Assembly: GCA_022702545.1 (NCBI GenBank)
Contig: JAHRBC010000003.1
Span: forward strand, 2,914,001 to 2,978,000
Direction of reading: 5' to 3'
From: Phycomyces nitens
Lineage: Eukaryota; Mucoromycota; Mucoromycetes; Mucorales; Phycomycetaceae
DNA: 64,000 bases
In this document: piece after piece, positions 22,797-33,670 of the stretch
Layout: every line of letters begins with the position of its first letter
How positions within the stretch are numbered: the stretch's first letter is position 1
Position numbers and translations under genes: made by a program
Notes under the pieces: generated by a model
Told to the model about the DNA's origin: nothing
Seen by the model: only the letters and a program-made list of their open reading frames with translations
The model's database searches: none

Positions 22797-25195
22797 TCAC
22801 TCGCCAGCTGTCATGTAGAGTTTCCTTTTCAACTTTTGGTCCTGTCTGTCCTTGTCAAGTTCAGAATCAGTTTGAGAACCACCTGATTCTTGCTCAAAAT
22901 CACCGGACTCTGAATACTGTCGAACACTCTGTGCACTCTTGGAATGATGGTTTGCCAGCCCAGGCCGCGTCTGGATCGCCCGGTAGTCTACAATATCCAC
23001 TTTGCTCGGAAAGTCCCTCAGATCATTCGGCTGGGACCCACCAGTGAACTTGGAGAGCCTTAGACGGTAGAGAATGGCGTCTATTGCCAATTCAACCCTC
23101 AAACTATTCTTGATAATTTCCATCTCTTGTCATTGTCAGTAGATTCAGCCAGTCCCAGACTTACTCGGCCATGTCGCACGCTCTCCACACAAGATAAACG
23201 ACTCGAGATCCCAGGCCGTAGGATTCGACAAGACCCTCACAAAGTCCATCTTACCAAGCTCAGGTACAATTGTTATGTCCCCAGTGTACTTTTGGTCAAA
23301 TACCGCGTTAAGTTTGTGAAATAGCAGAGGCAGGACACCGATTTCCTTCATCTAAAGATTCCTTGTTATCAACATCCACCTCCCCTCGGCTTCTACTCAC
23401 TTGAGTAAACCGGTGCTGGCATTCATTCTTGACAATCTTTAGGCAAAAGGAGGTTATCTGGCTTGCTTGGGTTGTATGGCTATTTGACATGAATGGCCAG
23501 ACATGCGGATTTACTAGAACCAACAAGGATGATGTTTGTGATCAAGTAGCCTGCCAATTTACCTTGACACACTATAAAGTGGTTGATATGGAACAGTTCT
23601 GACAGTCTCTCCATCGGAAGATCACTAGATCAAGCCATATATTCATTATATTGTCTCTCTAGTCTATACTCACTTGTCTACTGTCCCGTCCATGTATCCC
23701 TTTGCATTTGACGGGTCCCAAGGCACCGTGTTTCCATTCTTGTCTTTTGCCATCAGTTGGGTTGGAGCATAGACCAAGGGCACCGAACAAGAACTCAGTC
23801 TGGATACAGAATTAGTCTTGATCACACTATCTTTAGCTTTTACTTTGTACTTGCACTGCAGACCAAACAAGCTGTGGTATATTGTATTCAGTCCATTATA
23901 TCTCCCATTGGGCTTTTCTACTTACCACATCTGGTGCCGTAAGATAATTCAACAGCTGTGGCATGTCATGTAAGGTGTTTGTACTGACGGCTATATTGAG
24001 AATCCTGTGAGACTTGTTAAACGCTTCCTACAAAACAAAAAACAAAAAACAAACAAACAAACAATTACCATCTTGACAAAGACGCGATTTGGCATACCTG
24101 AAATGTAACATATCCCACATTATCCACAATCGATCTTTTCAACACTTCCGCGTCAAATAGCCCTCCCTTTGTCAATAGTCTCTGCAGGCGTCTCAGTGGA
24201 GTGTCTGGGTGTTCAATTTCCTCAAACATTTCCTATCACACAAACACATAAATACCTAGCCCACTTTCTAGTAAAGTACCTTACAAAGTTGTAGTCTTCA
24301 ATATGCTCAAAAGACGTGGCCAGGTCCTCGTCTGTTCTTGTACACACAACGGCTGCAACCACACTTCCAGCAGATGTGCCGGATATAATGCGAGGCAAGA
24401 GTCTTTCTTTGAATAGACAACGGAGTACTCCCAGATGACAGAGTCCTAGATGATAATAAGTCTCTAAAGTGGCCCTATTGGGACTACTTGCCTATGGATC
24501 CACCGCCACTTAGCATGATTGCCGTCCGGCCAAATACTTGGCGAGTGTTCATGAAAAAGGTGTGTTTGGCTTCAAATGTCAATTCTGGTTCTTGGTCTGA
24601 ATCTACTGAATGATCGCATATTAAATTGAGTTGCAAGACAACTTCGTCGAGGTACATATCAATCAAACTCTTTGTGGCCGTGAGGAATTTGCTGTAAAGC
24701 TAATATAAAAAAGATTATTGATACGCCACCTTGTAGCCTTATTACCTTTGGATTCGACATGTCTCCAAGATTACGGGTCAGGTTTGTTTGGAGCTGAAAG
24801 ATGATTTCGCTGATTGATGGGTTCGATTGTCGAGTATCCTCAAGCTGGGATAATCGTGCCTGGATCAATTCCCAATCATAGTCAGCCGATTGGTGAATGG
24901 CCTGCCATTCCTCAAGCCCGTTTATTGAATCCAAAGCATTTGCTGCCTTGAACCATTCTTGATATGTCGTTGCTGACCTCAGGAGGTCTTGGTGAGACGG
25001 ACTGGGGTTATGCCTAGTATAATCCTGCTGTGATTGTTACAGATAGAGATGTGGATTATGTGTATTTAGATGATGGACATATAATATCATATCTACATTG
25101 GGCAGGAAAGAGTACAGCTTTGATAGTATCAAGCTAGGCAAACTGTGGTGAGATGTGTCTGTACTTGTTTGAGGGGTACTGTTGTTGGACTCCAT
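22797..25195 (-). CDS. Patatin-type triacylglycerol lipase (Tgl3/4/5 and SDP1 family)
   Basis: Lipid-droplet lipase that releases fatty acids from stored triacylglycerol. Twelve exons join in phase to 605 aa: 25097-25195, 24746-25024, 24492-24699, 24285-24445, 24098-24232, 23926-24027, 23855-23871, 23674-23799, 23563-23624, 23401-23513, 23165-23351 and 22797-23125. The patatin fold shows the oxyanion motif SGGGSIGLCHLG (about 190-201), nucleophile motif GTSAG (Ser220) and the dyad Asp in YMDG (Asp371). WSAVLSSCSVP and the ERATWPK segment are typical of the Tgl4/SDP1 group. Introns 3 (after 24492) and 7 (after 23855) use GC donors; exon 7 is only 17 nt. The N-terminal region carries the domain that precedes patatin in this family (TTYQEWFKAANALD). 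Confidence 0.92.
23855..23871 (-). other. 17-nt exon before a GC-AG intron in the lipase gene
   Basis: Coding-strand sequence CTTGTTTGGTCTGCAGT, preceded by ACCACAG and followed by GCAAGTAC. It encodes Leu-Val-Trp-Ser-Ala plus two bases of Val and restores the family motif WSAVxxSC with the next exon. Confidence 0.85.
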
Positions 25196-25754
25196 TGACG
25201 ATCAGGGCTTCAATTGCAACTATTCCAAGTGAATAGTTCTAGAAAGACAAATGGGAACAAAAGGAGGTATTAAAACACGGTGACTACAGGTATATATCTG
25301 TGTAGTTTAATTAAACATTTCAGACATAACATGCATGTAAAAATGCACATTGGATCCAAATAACTGGAATTCCCAAATAAATAAATAAATTTGAATTTGA
25401 ATTTGAATCCATGGCAACTGTGGCCCAAGAAAAGGTTGACCATACAGATCTTGGCTTATATATATATATACATTTTTATTTCCTTGTATTATGTATCTAA
25501 AGGTGAATAAATTGTATATATAGAGATGACTGATATAATTTTGAAAGTATGCTGTACGTGAAGAATGTTGTAGCTGATTATGTAGAAAAATGAACCCCTG
25601 GAGACAATATATGTATATATGTATATATGTATATCTAGCGTGTCCGCTGGTGAGTGTAAAAGCAATGATAAAAGAATGGTCCCTTGTTTTTTTTTCCTGT
25701 ACGTCGTGGGTGGATGTATATACCCATTATGAATATTTCTTAAAGGTCTTTAGT
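25196..25754. promoter_or_regulatory. Lipase promoter side and GT49 3' end
   Basis: A 559-bp spacer between two minus-strand genes. It should contain the lipase promoter (left part) and the GT49 3' UTR (right part). AATAAATAAATAAA lies at about 25376-25390 and a TATATGTATATG-type run at about 25606-25635. No gene seen. Confidence 0.4.
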
Positions 25755-27318
25755 TTAGGTAGCAGAAGCATGCATCGTTGACCTGAATCCACGAATCTTT
25801 TCACATTCCACCTTTAGATTACTTGCTCGGTCAGTGTCCCATTCTCCAGACGCAAAGAACATTCGGGAGTATCGTAGACAAATCTCTTCTCTAAAATTGC
25901 TGTACAGTTTACGATTGTACTGACGCTAAAAATAAGAAAGAAATGATGAGTATTTTGTGCCAAAATCAGAATAAGGCATCTACCTCTTTTCGACGTGCTT
26001 CTTCTAGATATGTATGGGTCTGGTGGATAAGAAAGTCTTGAGGTAATACCCAATAATCGACTCCAGAAAGGTAAATCTCATATAGACAGGCGGCCTTGTT
26101 GGCTCCATATCCAATAAAACGCTCATCGCACCATGGAGTGCCATTCTTCTTGTAAATAATATATGGTTCGTATGAGAAATTGTAGGTATCCACCTGATAG
26201 ATCTCTTGAGAAGGATACCAACGAGTATAGTTGGTTGAACCATGACCTCTGAGCCACGACTTGTGGAACATGTCGAGTTTTCCAGTGTCGACTTCTTTGA
26301 TCAAGGCTTGCTTGGTGGCTGGGAATGTGGTTGAATTCAGTCCATCTTCCTGGGCAATAAACTCAAACGCAGGAACTACAAATGCAGCTCTTCCAGACCG
26401 AAGTTTGGCCATGATTTCTGGACTAGAACGGATCCTCTGGCGAAAGTTTGTGCACAAATGAAAGTCAACATCGAGCATCATGACATAGTCAGTCTTTGCA
26501 AACATCTTGGCAACATTGCGCCACATATTGAATTGACGGTCAAATTTGTCGAGGATAAGGTGGATATCGACAAAAGCCTGTACATCTGGGTTGGCACTGA
26601 CCATCTGGTCGAGTTCCTTGAGGACCTGGCCCTTTGTCTCGTCATCATTGACATGAATTGCTGCTGATATTGGGCCTGAAAGAAGTTTAATAGTTTTAGC
26701 CAGCCAGACACTTGTGTATAACAATAATAGGCTTATGAACACGAGGAACACAAAAGGGTAAATGTTAATAAATCACCCGAGGGTGGTTGGATTTACCTTT
26801 GTAATGGCTTGCGAGTCTACTGAGAACCAAGAAGCGATTGCGGGTTACGAGGGTCGAGATTGTTATGTCTTGTTGGTCAACCAAAGAAGACGCCTTGTAA
26901 AAGTGGGGTATAACGTTTGAAGGACCCATTGCATCCGAAAAGATCTTGGACAAGATAAAGTCTTGTGGGACAGACTGTGTGACATCTGAAATAGGACATT
27001 TATTTTATTAATACATTTTATTTTGTACAAATATATACAATTTTAAGAAATGCCAAGTAAAAAAATAATATATTAGATGATCTTTGGGTTACCTTTACCA
27101 GTGGCCCAATCTACGTCTTGAGAGAGTTCTTTTTGATCTTGGATGTGTCTGTTTTGAGCTTCTATATGCGCAAATGCAGCCAGTGGCTTTTCTGTGGCTG
27201 GAGTACGGTCGTAGGTGGAATAAAAGTAATGGGCAGTGTAGATGACAGATGCCAATGCATAGACAATGAGAAAGTACTTGCCCATCTTTGAGCAAGTCTG
27301 AGCAATTCCGAGTCTCAT
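25755..27318 (-). CDS. Family-49 glycosyltransferase (LARGE/B4GAT1-like), type II membrane protein
   Basis: Predicted Golgi glycosyltransferase related to the C-terminal domain of LARGE and to B4GAT1, which transfer glucuronic acid in animals. Exons 27093-27318, 26797-26985, 25984-26675 and 25755-25925 give 425 aa. A short cytosolic N-terminus is followed by one hydrophobic anchor (about residues 13-33, YFLIVYALASVIYTAHYFY). The catalytic part has the DVD metal motif (D207-D209, MMLDVDFH), then the WLRGHGSTNYTRW and DERFIGYGANKAACLYE segments and HQTHTYLEE. The final exon (RQYNRKLYSNFREEICLRY) is read in phase 0 and ends at 25755. A role in making glucuronic-acid-containing wall polymers is possible in a Mucorales-like host but is inference. 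Confidence 0.87.
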
Positions 27319-28079
27319 GGTTATTACAGATATTATTATTATATAATAATAATAATAAATAGATATATAGATATATAGATATATATATTATATATTATAT
27401 GTATATGTATATGTATTTATATCTATATATCTATATAATTATATATGTATATATATATCTATATGATTATAGATACAGATAATAATAAAGAGAAAGATAG
27501 AAAGAGAAAGATAGAGAGAAAGATAGAGAGAAAGAGAGAAAGAGAAAGAGAGAAAGAGAGATATATGGAAAGGGTGCAAGATATATCACTAAATGTCTAT
27601 ATGCCTATATATATAAATATGTATAGCTGTATATATATGTGTGTGTATATATATCTAAATGAAAAAAGAAAGAAAGAAAGGAGAATTAAAGAAAGGAAAA
27701 ATAAAGATTACAAGTGAAGGATCTAAAGTCTATAGATTACAATGACAATGAAGAGGGGCTGTGAAATAAGGTTATCCTTTTTTGGAATTACTAGGTACAG
27801 ATAAATAAATATAAATATAAATAAATATAAATAAATAAAGGACCCTTCTTTGCTTCCCTACACAAAAGTTGTAGAGGCTTTGGCATCAGAATACAGAAAA
27901 TACTCCAATATTGATTGCCCAAGTCCAACCCTTTATATACATACATATATATATATACATATATCTTGGCACAGTCTTTTTTGTTTTGTTTTGTAAAAAA
28001 GAGTAAATGTGGCTGGGAGTCTTGAAAGCACTGTAATATCATTGTAACCTCTGTGCTTTGTATATGTTTTATTTACAAA
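27319..28079. promoter_or_regulatory. GT49 upstream region, AT-rich and purine-rich
   Basis: This 761-bp spacer lies upstream of the GT49 start and downstream of the AdoMet decarboxylase stop. It contains ATAT/AGATAT runs (27330-27480), a purine tract at 27487-27562, and more AT-rich repeats to about 27960. No gene is supported. Confidence 0.45.
27487..27562 (+). repeat. GA-rich purine tract
   Basis: Nearly uninterrupted A/G on the plus strand, built from AGAGAAAGATAG-like units. It lies 170-245 bp upstream of the GT49 start. Confidence 0.9.
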
Positions 28080-29528
28080 TCATTCTATTTGCTTAGTATA
28101 GTGCCCATAGACCAGATCGTAGCCAGAAAACTCATACAGAGTACGGTCGGTTCTCTTGTAGCCCTTGACGTGCACCATTGACCGCACCATGTGGCTGTGG
28201 CTGTGGTGCTCTTTGTGGTGAGAAGTAAAGAACGTGACAGTAAAGCTCTCGGGATCAAACACCCTTACGACCTGGCTAACCAAGGCTTCAATTGGACTCA
28301 TCCCTGTATCTTTTCCCCGTACACCATGTGATTTCTCCACAGGAATATTGGTCTCAAATGAGGCGTATGAACAATTGTCTTCAGGTGTAACATGGATAGT
28401 GAAATATCGGGTGTCATCCAGACCATTGGACGAATAGCCACACGGCTCAAACAGAAATGAATCCAACAGGGCATCAGGGTAAAGTGCTCCAATTCCCGTC
28501 TCCTTATCTACCCACTGTCCACCAATCGTTCCGGATTCTGTCTTTTGAGAATCATGGTAGAATTTCTTCATCTTTTCTTTTCCCAGCCGTGTCATTAGAA
28601 TCTCGACTGTCTGGTCAGGAAGAGAGGGGTGGCCTTGGTTGCCAAATGGCGAGAGATCCTCGGTGTCAGATGCACATGGTGTAGATGCGCCACTCATATA
28701 ATCATGTTCCTGCATTGCTGCCTGTAGGTGGGCATGAGGGTGTGTGCGTGGTCGAGGGTGGTGAAGGACATCGTCTGCTGGTTTAGTGATGTATAGGAAC
28801 CAGCTGTCACTTTCAATTTTGCCGATCTTGTATGCCGATCCATTGTCTATTATTACAGTCATTAAAAGAGCCATTAGATGAGCCATCTTTACTGAAAACA
28901 ATTACTTACCAAAATACCGATCAAGGAACCCAACTTCATCTTCCCAAGAACGATGAGGCCCACTCTGGCGCTCGGGAAACATGAATGCCTTTCGAGAATA
29001 GAATACACGCCAGACCTTTTCAAAGCCACAGGTTTCATGGGCAATCTCCAGCAAACGGGAAAGGGCTAGCAGCAGAGTGGTCGTTCCACAGGTCTTGATG
29101 ATGATCTTGTGTGGATAGACAAACATGGATGACTCACTAATAAGAACCGTCAGATCACTTTCTCCAGAAACAAGCGCTCTCTCGGTTTACCTCAAGAGAT
29201 AGGCATCTACGTCTGTGCTTGTAATCACATTTAGGACCGTGCACTTTACAATGGCTAGCATATCATCCCACACTGGACGGGGAACAGTGCGTAGACCTGT
29301 GAGGTGGGTTCTTGGGACTGTCTTTGGTTCTGAGGGTTTATCTTTTGTGGGAGAGGATGACAGGGAGGAGGATAGAGAGGATGATAGGGAGTCTAGGAGG
29401 TTCTGGTGGTCTCGCAAGCTGTCTGATGCTGGTGAGAACCAGATTTCGAGCAGTTTTTCTGGTCCTTCAAAAGAACCTTGTTGGGCAGAGTAATTTTCAC
29501 CCTGAGTGCACACATTGAGTTCGTCCAT
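28080..29528 (-). CDS. SPE2: S-adenosylmethionine decarboxylase proenzyme
   Basis: Makes decarboxylated AdoMet for spermidine and spermine synthesis in the cytosol. Exons 29191-29528, 28910-29136 and 28080-28846 give 443 aa. The eukaryotic proenzyme self-cleaves at Glu-Ser to form the pyruvoyl group; here the site is LSESS (cleavage expected between E114 and S115), split by intron 1. Other family motifs are GSFEGPEKLLEIWF, VDAYLL, the KTCGTTTLLLAL segment with the catalytic Cys, and, late in the protein, FEPCGYSSNG. A Ser-rich insertion (about residues 48-60) and a His/Pro-rich insertion near the start of exon 3 are additions relative to animal enzymes. I see no ATG in the 60 nt upstream, so no MAGDIS-type uORF is evident. 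Confidence 0.94.
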
Positions 29529-30149
29529 GATGGGATTCTATAGGCTATTAATGTATGGATATATATATATATGCAATAAAAAAATTCAAGTGCTTTTTGT
29601 CTTTTCTTTCTTCTTTTCTTTTCTTTTTTGTTATTCTATAAGATCACACAAGAATTGAGAAGAAATGGATAAATAAATCAGAAATATACAAGCTATAGGT
29701 CAATTGGATTATGACAAGCTAGAGCAAAGAAAAATAATAAAAAATAAAAAAGAAAAAGAAAATAAAAAGAAGAAGAAGAAGAAGAAGAAGAAGAAGAAGG
29801 GCAAGTGCGACCAGTGCACAGCTCTTTGAAGAAGAGTTTTTTTTTTGCCTAGAAAATAAATAAATAAAATTTTTTTGTTTGTATTCTGTTTGGTGTGACA
29901 GTCCGAACCTTATAGATCCCCACATACATATTATCACATTTCCTTATTAAGGTATGTATTACACGCGATAAATTATATCTACATCTTGTTCAACTATCAA
30001 AAGAGAGAGGTTTATCCCCCTAAAGACAATAATCACAATTGAGTATGGCCGACCCATTTGTGCACAGATACTTGAATACGATGAATGTACTCGGGACGTA
30101 ATATGAAAAAAGAATGGTTTACAAAAGTATAGTCAAGAACTAGCTAAGC
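29529..30149. promoter_or_regulatory. AdoMet decarboxylase upstream region
   Basis: The 620 bp upstream of the minus-strand AdoMetDC start. It includes a pyrimidine tract at about 29597-29627 and an (AAG)n tract at 29767-29799. It runs into the decayed LINE. No gene seen. Confidence 0.4.
29767..29799 (+). repeat. (AAG)n microsatellite
   Basis: About eleven AAG units upstream of the AdoMet decarboxylase gene. Confidence 0.9.
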
Positions 30150-33070
30150 AGTCACGCATTCAAGAAATAATCGTTGGCGGAAACATTGCATTATGTTGCG
30201 ACACAACACCCAAAGTTTTCGTGGCTATAACACCAGCCAGGAATAGAGATTCGTCAATGACAAAACTCCAGTGACGCAATATGGCGTGTGCAGTAACTAC
30301 CACAAACACAACTTGCAGAGCAGACATGCTGGATGACTTTGGAAAAAAGAAATACCCAAAAGAAGGAGGTTCTGTGCTGCCCTCACGTTCAATTCCAATA
30401 GATGACGAATCAACATAATCCTCCATACGGGGATGTTGGCAGGACGGGCAAGAAAGAAATGTCCAAGGAATTATACAGGGGCAGAGCACACCAGACATAC
30501 TGTGGACAGCATGTATGTGCAATGAGGAAAAAAGGACCCGTGAAATGGAAACCAGGTATATCCTCGGCGGATAGAATTGACTCCAAAAGCGGCTCAAAGG
30601 CCAAGTTAAACAGTAATGGTGACAAAGGGTTGTCTTGACATAGTCCTCGATCTTGCGAGAAATGGAAGAAAATTTGCCATTGTTTTTCACATGTATGCTC
30701 GTGGAGAAGAACGGCCCGCACATCGTATTGAGAAAATACCATAAGAACGCCCAAATGAGAGAGAACGAGACAAAGACAGGCAGGATGCACTCTATCATAA
30801 GACTTTTCTTGGTTCAGAAGCAATCCCACACCTGGGTCGCCTGAGAGTTGTGCCTGTTGCATGGCAAGTCGGGTTAGTAGGCTATTGACCGTAATAAACC
30901 GTTCGTCTGTATATCCCATTTAGTGAGGGTTGACAAGCGTACCAAGGCATGTTCTAAGACGAGCAGTGGGCATCTTTGTGAATACTTTAGTATCACAATT
31001 GATTAGCAATATCGGCCTCCTATCTTTCCACGTCGTGAGGTCACCAGCCTTTGGTAATAGGATCAGGATTGTTTTGCTCCAAGAAGTAAATAGGCAACCT
31101 CAAAGTCAAGGGGGGGTAAGCCGAGTACAGAGATTGATAGAGATAACGAGTATGTCCCAGGAGATCTGCTGTGTCCGTAAGCATTTGGTTATTCGATGGA
31201 TTAAGAAGTGAGATAGTGGACTTGTTTTTTGTTCTCTGTTGGATAACTCGAAAGAAATAATCATTCAATGATTCCGCCTCTTCACGCCATTCGGTCCCAA
31301 CAACTTCCAGGGCAGTGACAGGGTGAGAGCATTAATGGAGCTTCTGCAAGTAGGTCTACAAGTTGTACCTCAAAGTCATCATGGAGTAGGTAATTGTCAT
31401 TAAAACGCCATATTCCTGGACCAGAGGGAATTCGATATGAAAGCGAGAATTGTAAAAAGTAGGAAGAGGGTGGGATCGCAGTGGAGTTATAGAGTTGACA
31501 AAGTGAGCGTCAAGAAAGTCTAGCCGTTCAATCGACACACTGTCGCATTGGTGAGTATTGGTAATTAAATATCCTGTTACGAACATGGGAATGGTAGGGA
31601 GCAACAATGGTAGTTTTCCAGCGAGAGTATTGAAAAATACTCTGTGGTGGGAGGATGTGGGAGGCGGATATATAATGATAGCGAATGGGTCAATACGATT
31701 GTCAGCCTTTTCGACTTTAACCACGAGGACACAATTATCGTCGGTGACATGTATTTGAGACGAGATTAATTGAAGATTCAAAGGTACCAGACCGCAATTG
31801 GGTGTCCATAGGCTGGAATGAGCTTGGAAGATGAGGTTGATGGAAGACTGTTATTTTGGGGCAATGTGCGTTTCCTATAAGGCGAGAAGTGAGAGTTTAG
31901 GATGAACTGAGCGCAGATGGCGGAGGAATAGACGTTTAGGAGAGGAGGGAGTATTTGTATCAGAAAGGAGCCCTCGAACATTGAGGGTTCCAAGTCGGAT
32001 AGATCCGACACTCATTATGAAGAATATGGACCGGACTAGGCAGCACCCGAGTCCTCAGTGTCTATAGGTGTAATTCTAGGAGGAGTGTCTATCATCTCGT
32101 CAGACTTTACTGAATGGAATGGACGTGAAGATCTGGCCATTGGCAATACTCACGGAGAGTGCCATAAACAATGGCGTCTCCGCCAGCACATTTTTCGGCA
32201 CCTTTGTAGTCACAGTTGACACCAGGAGAGAACTTGATACCCAGGAGCCCACGATCGTTCTTGTTGTACATAATGAAATCCCCTATGGAGGAACCGTCCT
32301 GAGTACTCCCTTTTGGTACAAGATCAATAGTATCATTGACCATTGGAGCGGTGGTCTCAGACATCAGTGCGTCTTTGGTGATGGGTGCTTTCTGAGAACT
32401 CCTCTGATAGACACCAAGTGATTCTTCCTCAGAGACTTCCTTGACAGGGTTGGCGGGTGATAAAGTCATTGGGGCCATGACTTGAGCAATTCCAAATTCT
32501 TGGGCTCTGGAAGCGGGCTGGTTACGGGCGACCTGAACAGCAACGCACGATTGGTCACCAGAGGAAGGCCTTAAAGAGTGGGCCCTGAAGATCTCTACCA
32601 GGGAAACAATTGGGAATATTATACAGATTGATTGTGACAATATGGTCATGAGCAGATAGGCCGGGTGTGTCCACAAGGCGAGTATTCTGATAAGAAACCC
32701 CTAGTGATGGTAGCCTTGGTACAAATATTAACATAAGAAAATAATACTTCTGCAAGGTCTTTGTCTCTGGTGAACCGAATAGAGAGGGTTTCCATTTGTC
32801 CAAAAGAGGAAAATAGAAGTTGTTCAGCCTGAGCGGAGCTGGCGAGCTTGCCGAAATTGAATATGACACTTGATTGATGGACAATCCGAGCCAATGTAGC
32901 TTTTGCCGGACTCATATTGAATAGTGTATCACTTCCGGGAGATATAAACATTGTGGTTGCCTTGCTCTTGAGACGAGTGGGTAGAGAGACTATATAGATG
33001 GATCCTGAGACCTTTATCCAGGCTGATTGTGTGCCATCCAGTGGGGTGGATCCGTCAGGGGTTGCTATAT
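30150..33070 (-). mobile_element. Decayed non-LTR retrotransposon (LINE), 3'-truncated
   Basis: Minus-strand fragments occur in the order expected of a LINE. From about 33070 to 32100 there is a first-ORF-like region (RIHIATPDGSTPLDG, MSPAKATLARIVHQ) in shifted frames. From about 32010 to 31350 there is an endonuclease-like region (LGTLNVRGLLSDTN-type start, then the DDNCVLVVKVEK and FVTGYL segments). From about 31270 to 30400 there are reverse transcriptase parts, including NQEKSYDRVHP and CQDNPLSPLLFNLAFEPLL. The YADD-type active-site segment that should follow is not recognisable before the element fades at about 30150. Several frameshifts and stops show it is inactive. Reading is by motif only; exact ends and target duplications were not found. 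Confidence 0.75.
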
Positions 33071-33175
33071 GGATTCTTAAAGTGGAAACTGTATATGTGT
33101 ATTATATAAAATACTGCGACTAATTTTTAGTGCAAAGAGCCTAATCATAAATGTCTTTATTTGGGAATTTCCTTT

Positions 33176-33365
33176 AGATACCATAAAAGTATATTTCTGC
33201 TACAATGTTATACAACATGAGCGAAAATTAGGGCAAGAGTTTTTGCTAGAGGCATTTGGGGGATTAATCTCAAATACCATAAAAGTAAATATTTGCTAAA
33301 TATTACACAAGAAGAGCAAAAATTCGTGCAGGTTTTTCGCAAATAGCGAGAGTGTTTGTGCTACT
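33176..33365. repeat. Diverged tandem duplication, about 98-bp unit
   Basis: Two copies start with ATACCATAAAAGTA (about 33181 and 33279) and keep TGCTA, GAGC.AAAATT, GCA and TTTTT in the same order. They lie next to the 5' side of the LINE. Confidence 0.6.
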
Positions 33366-33516
33366 CTGCTTTTAAAATAACCCAATCAACTGTACTTTAT
33401 CTGTAATTTTACAGGACCGCATATGATATTTATTTAACGATTACATACAATTGGCTATAGAGTATAACTAAAAAAAGCAAGTTAAAGCTCATTATTTTGG
33501 CATATTTCTATTTCTA

Positions 33517-33551
<35 letters not shown>

Positions 33552-33636
33552 TTTCTACTTGTAAAATAAAATTTGCAAAGATTCTAAATCTCCAAATGTC
33601 TCTGATGAAAAACTTTACTATTAAAAAAAAAGAAAC

Positions 33637-33669
<33 letters not shown>
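33517..33669. repeat. Two (AAT)n microsatellites
   Basis: Runs at 33517-33549 and 33637-33669, about 90 bp apart. Confidence 0.9.

Positions 33670-33670
<1 letters not shown>

Noticed and set aside
25814..26053. 79-aa minus-strand frame at the end of the GT49 gene
   Set aside because: The frame reads through an intron. The GT-AG intron at 25926-25983 switches to another frame, whose product (RQYNRKLYSNF...) fits the family and ends at 25755.
27445..27717. 90-aa plus-strand frame rich in Lys, Arg, Glu and Tyr
   Set aside because: It is encoded by ATAT and GAGA repeats; low-complexity only.
28080..29528. MAGDIS-type uORF upstream of AdoMet decarboxylase
   Set aside because: No ATG is present in the about 60 nt before the start on the minus strand, so the animal and plant mode of control is not evident.
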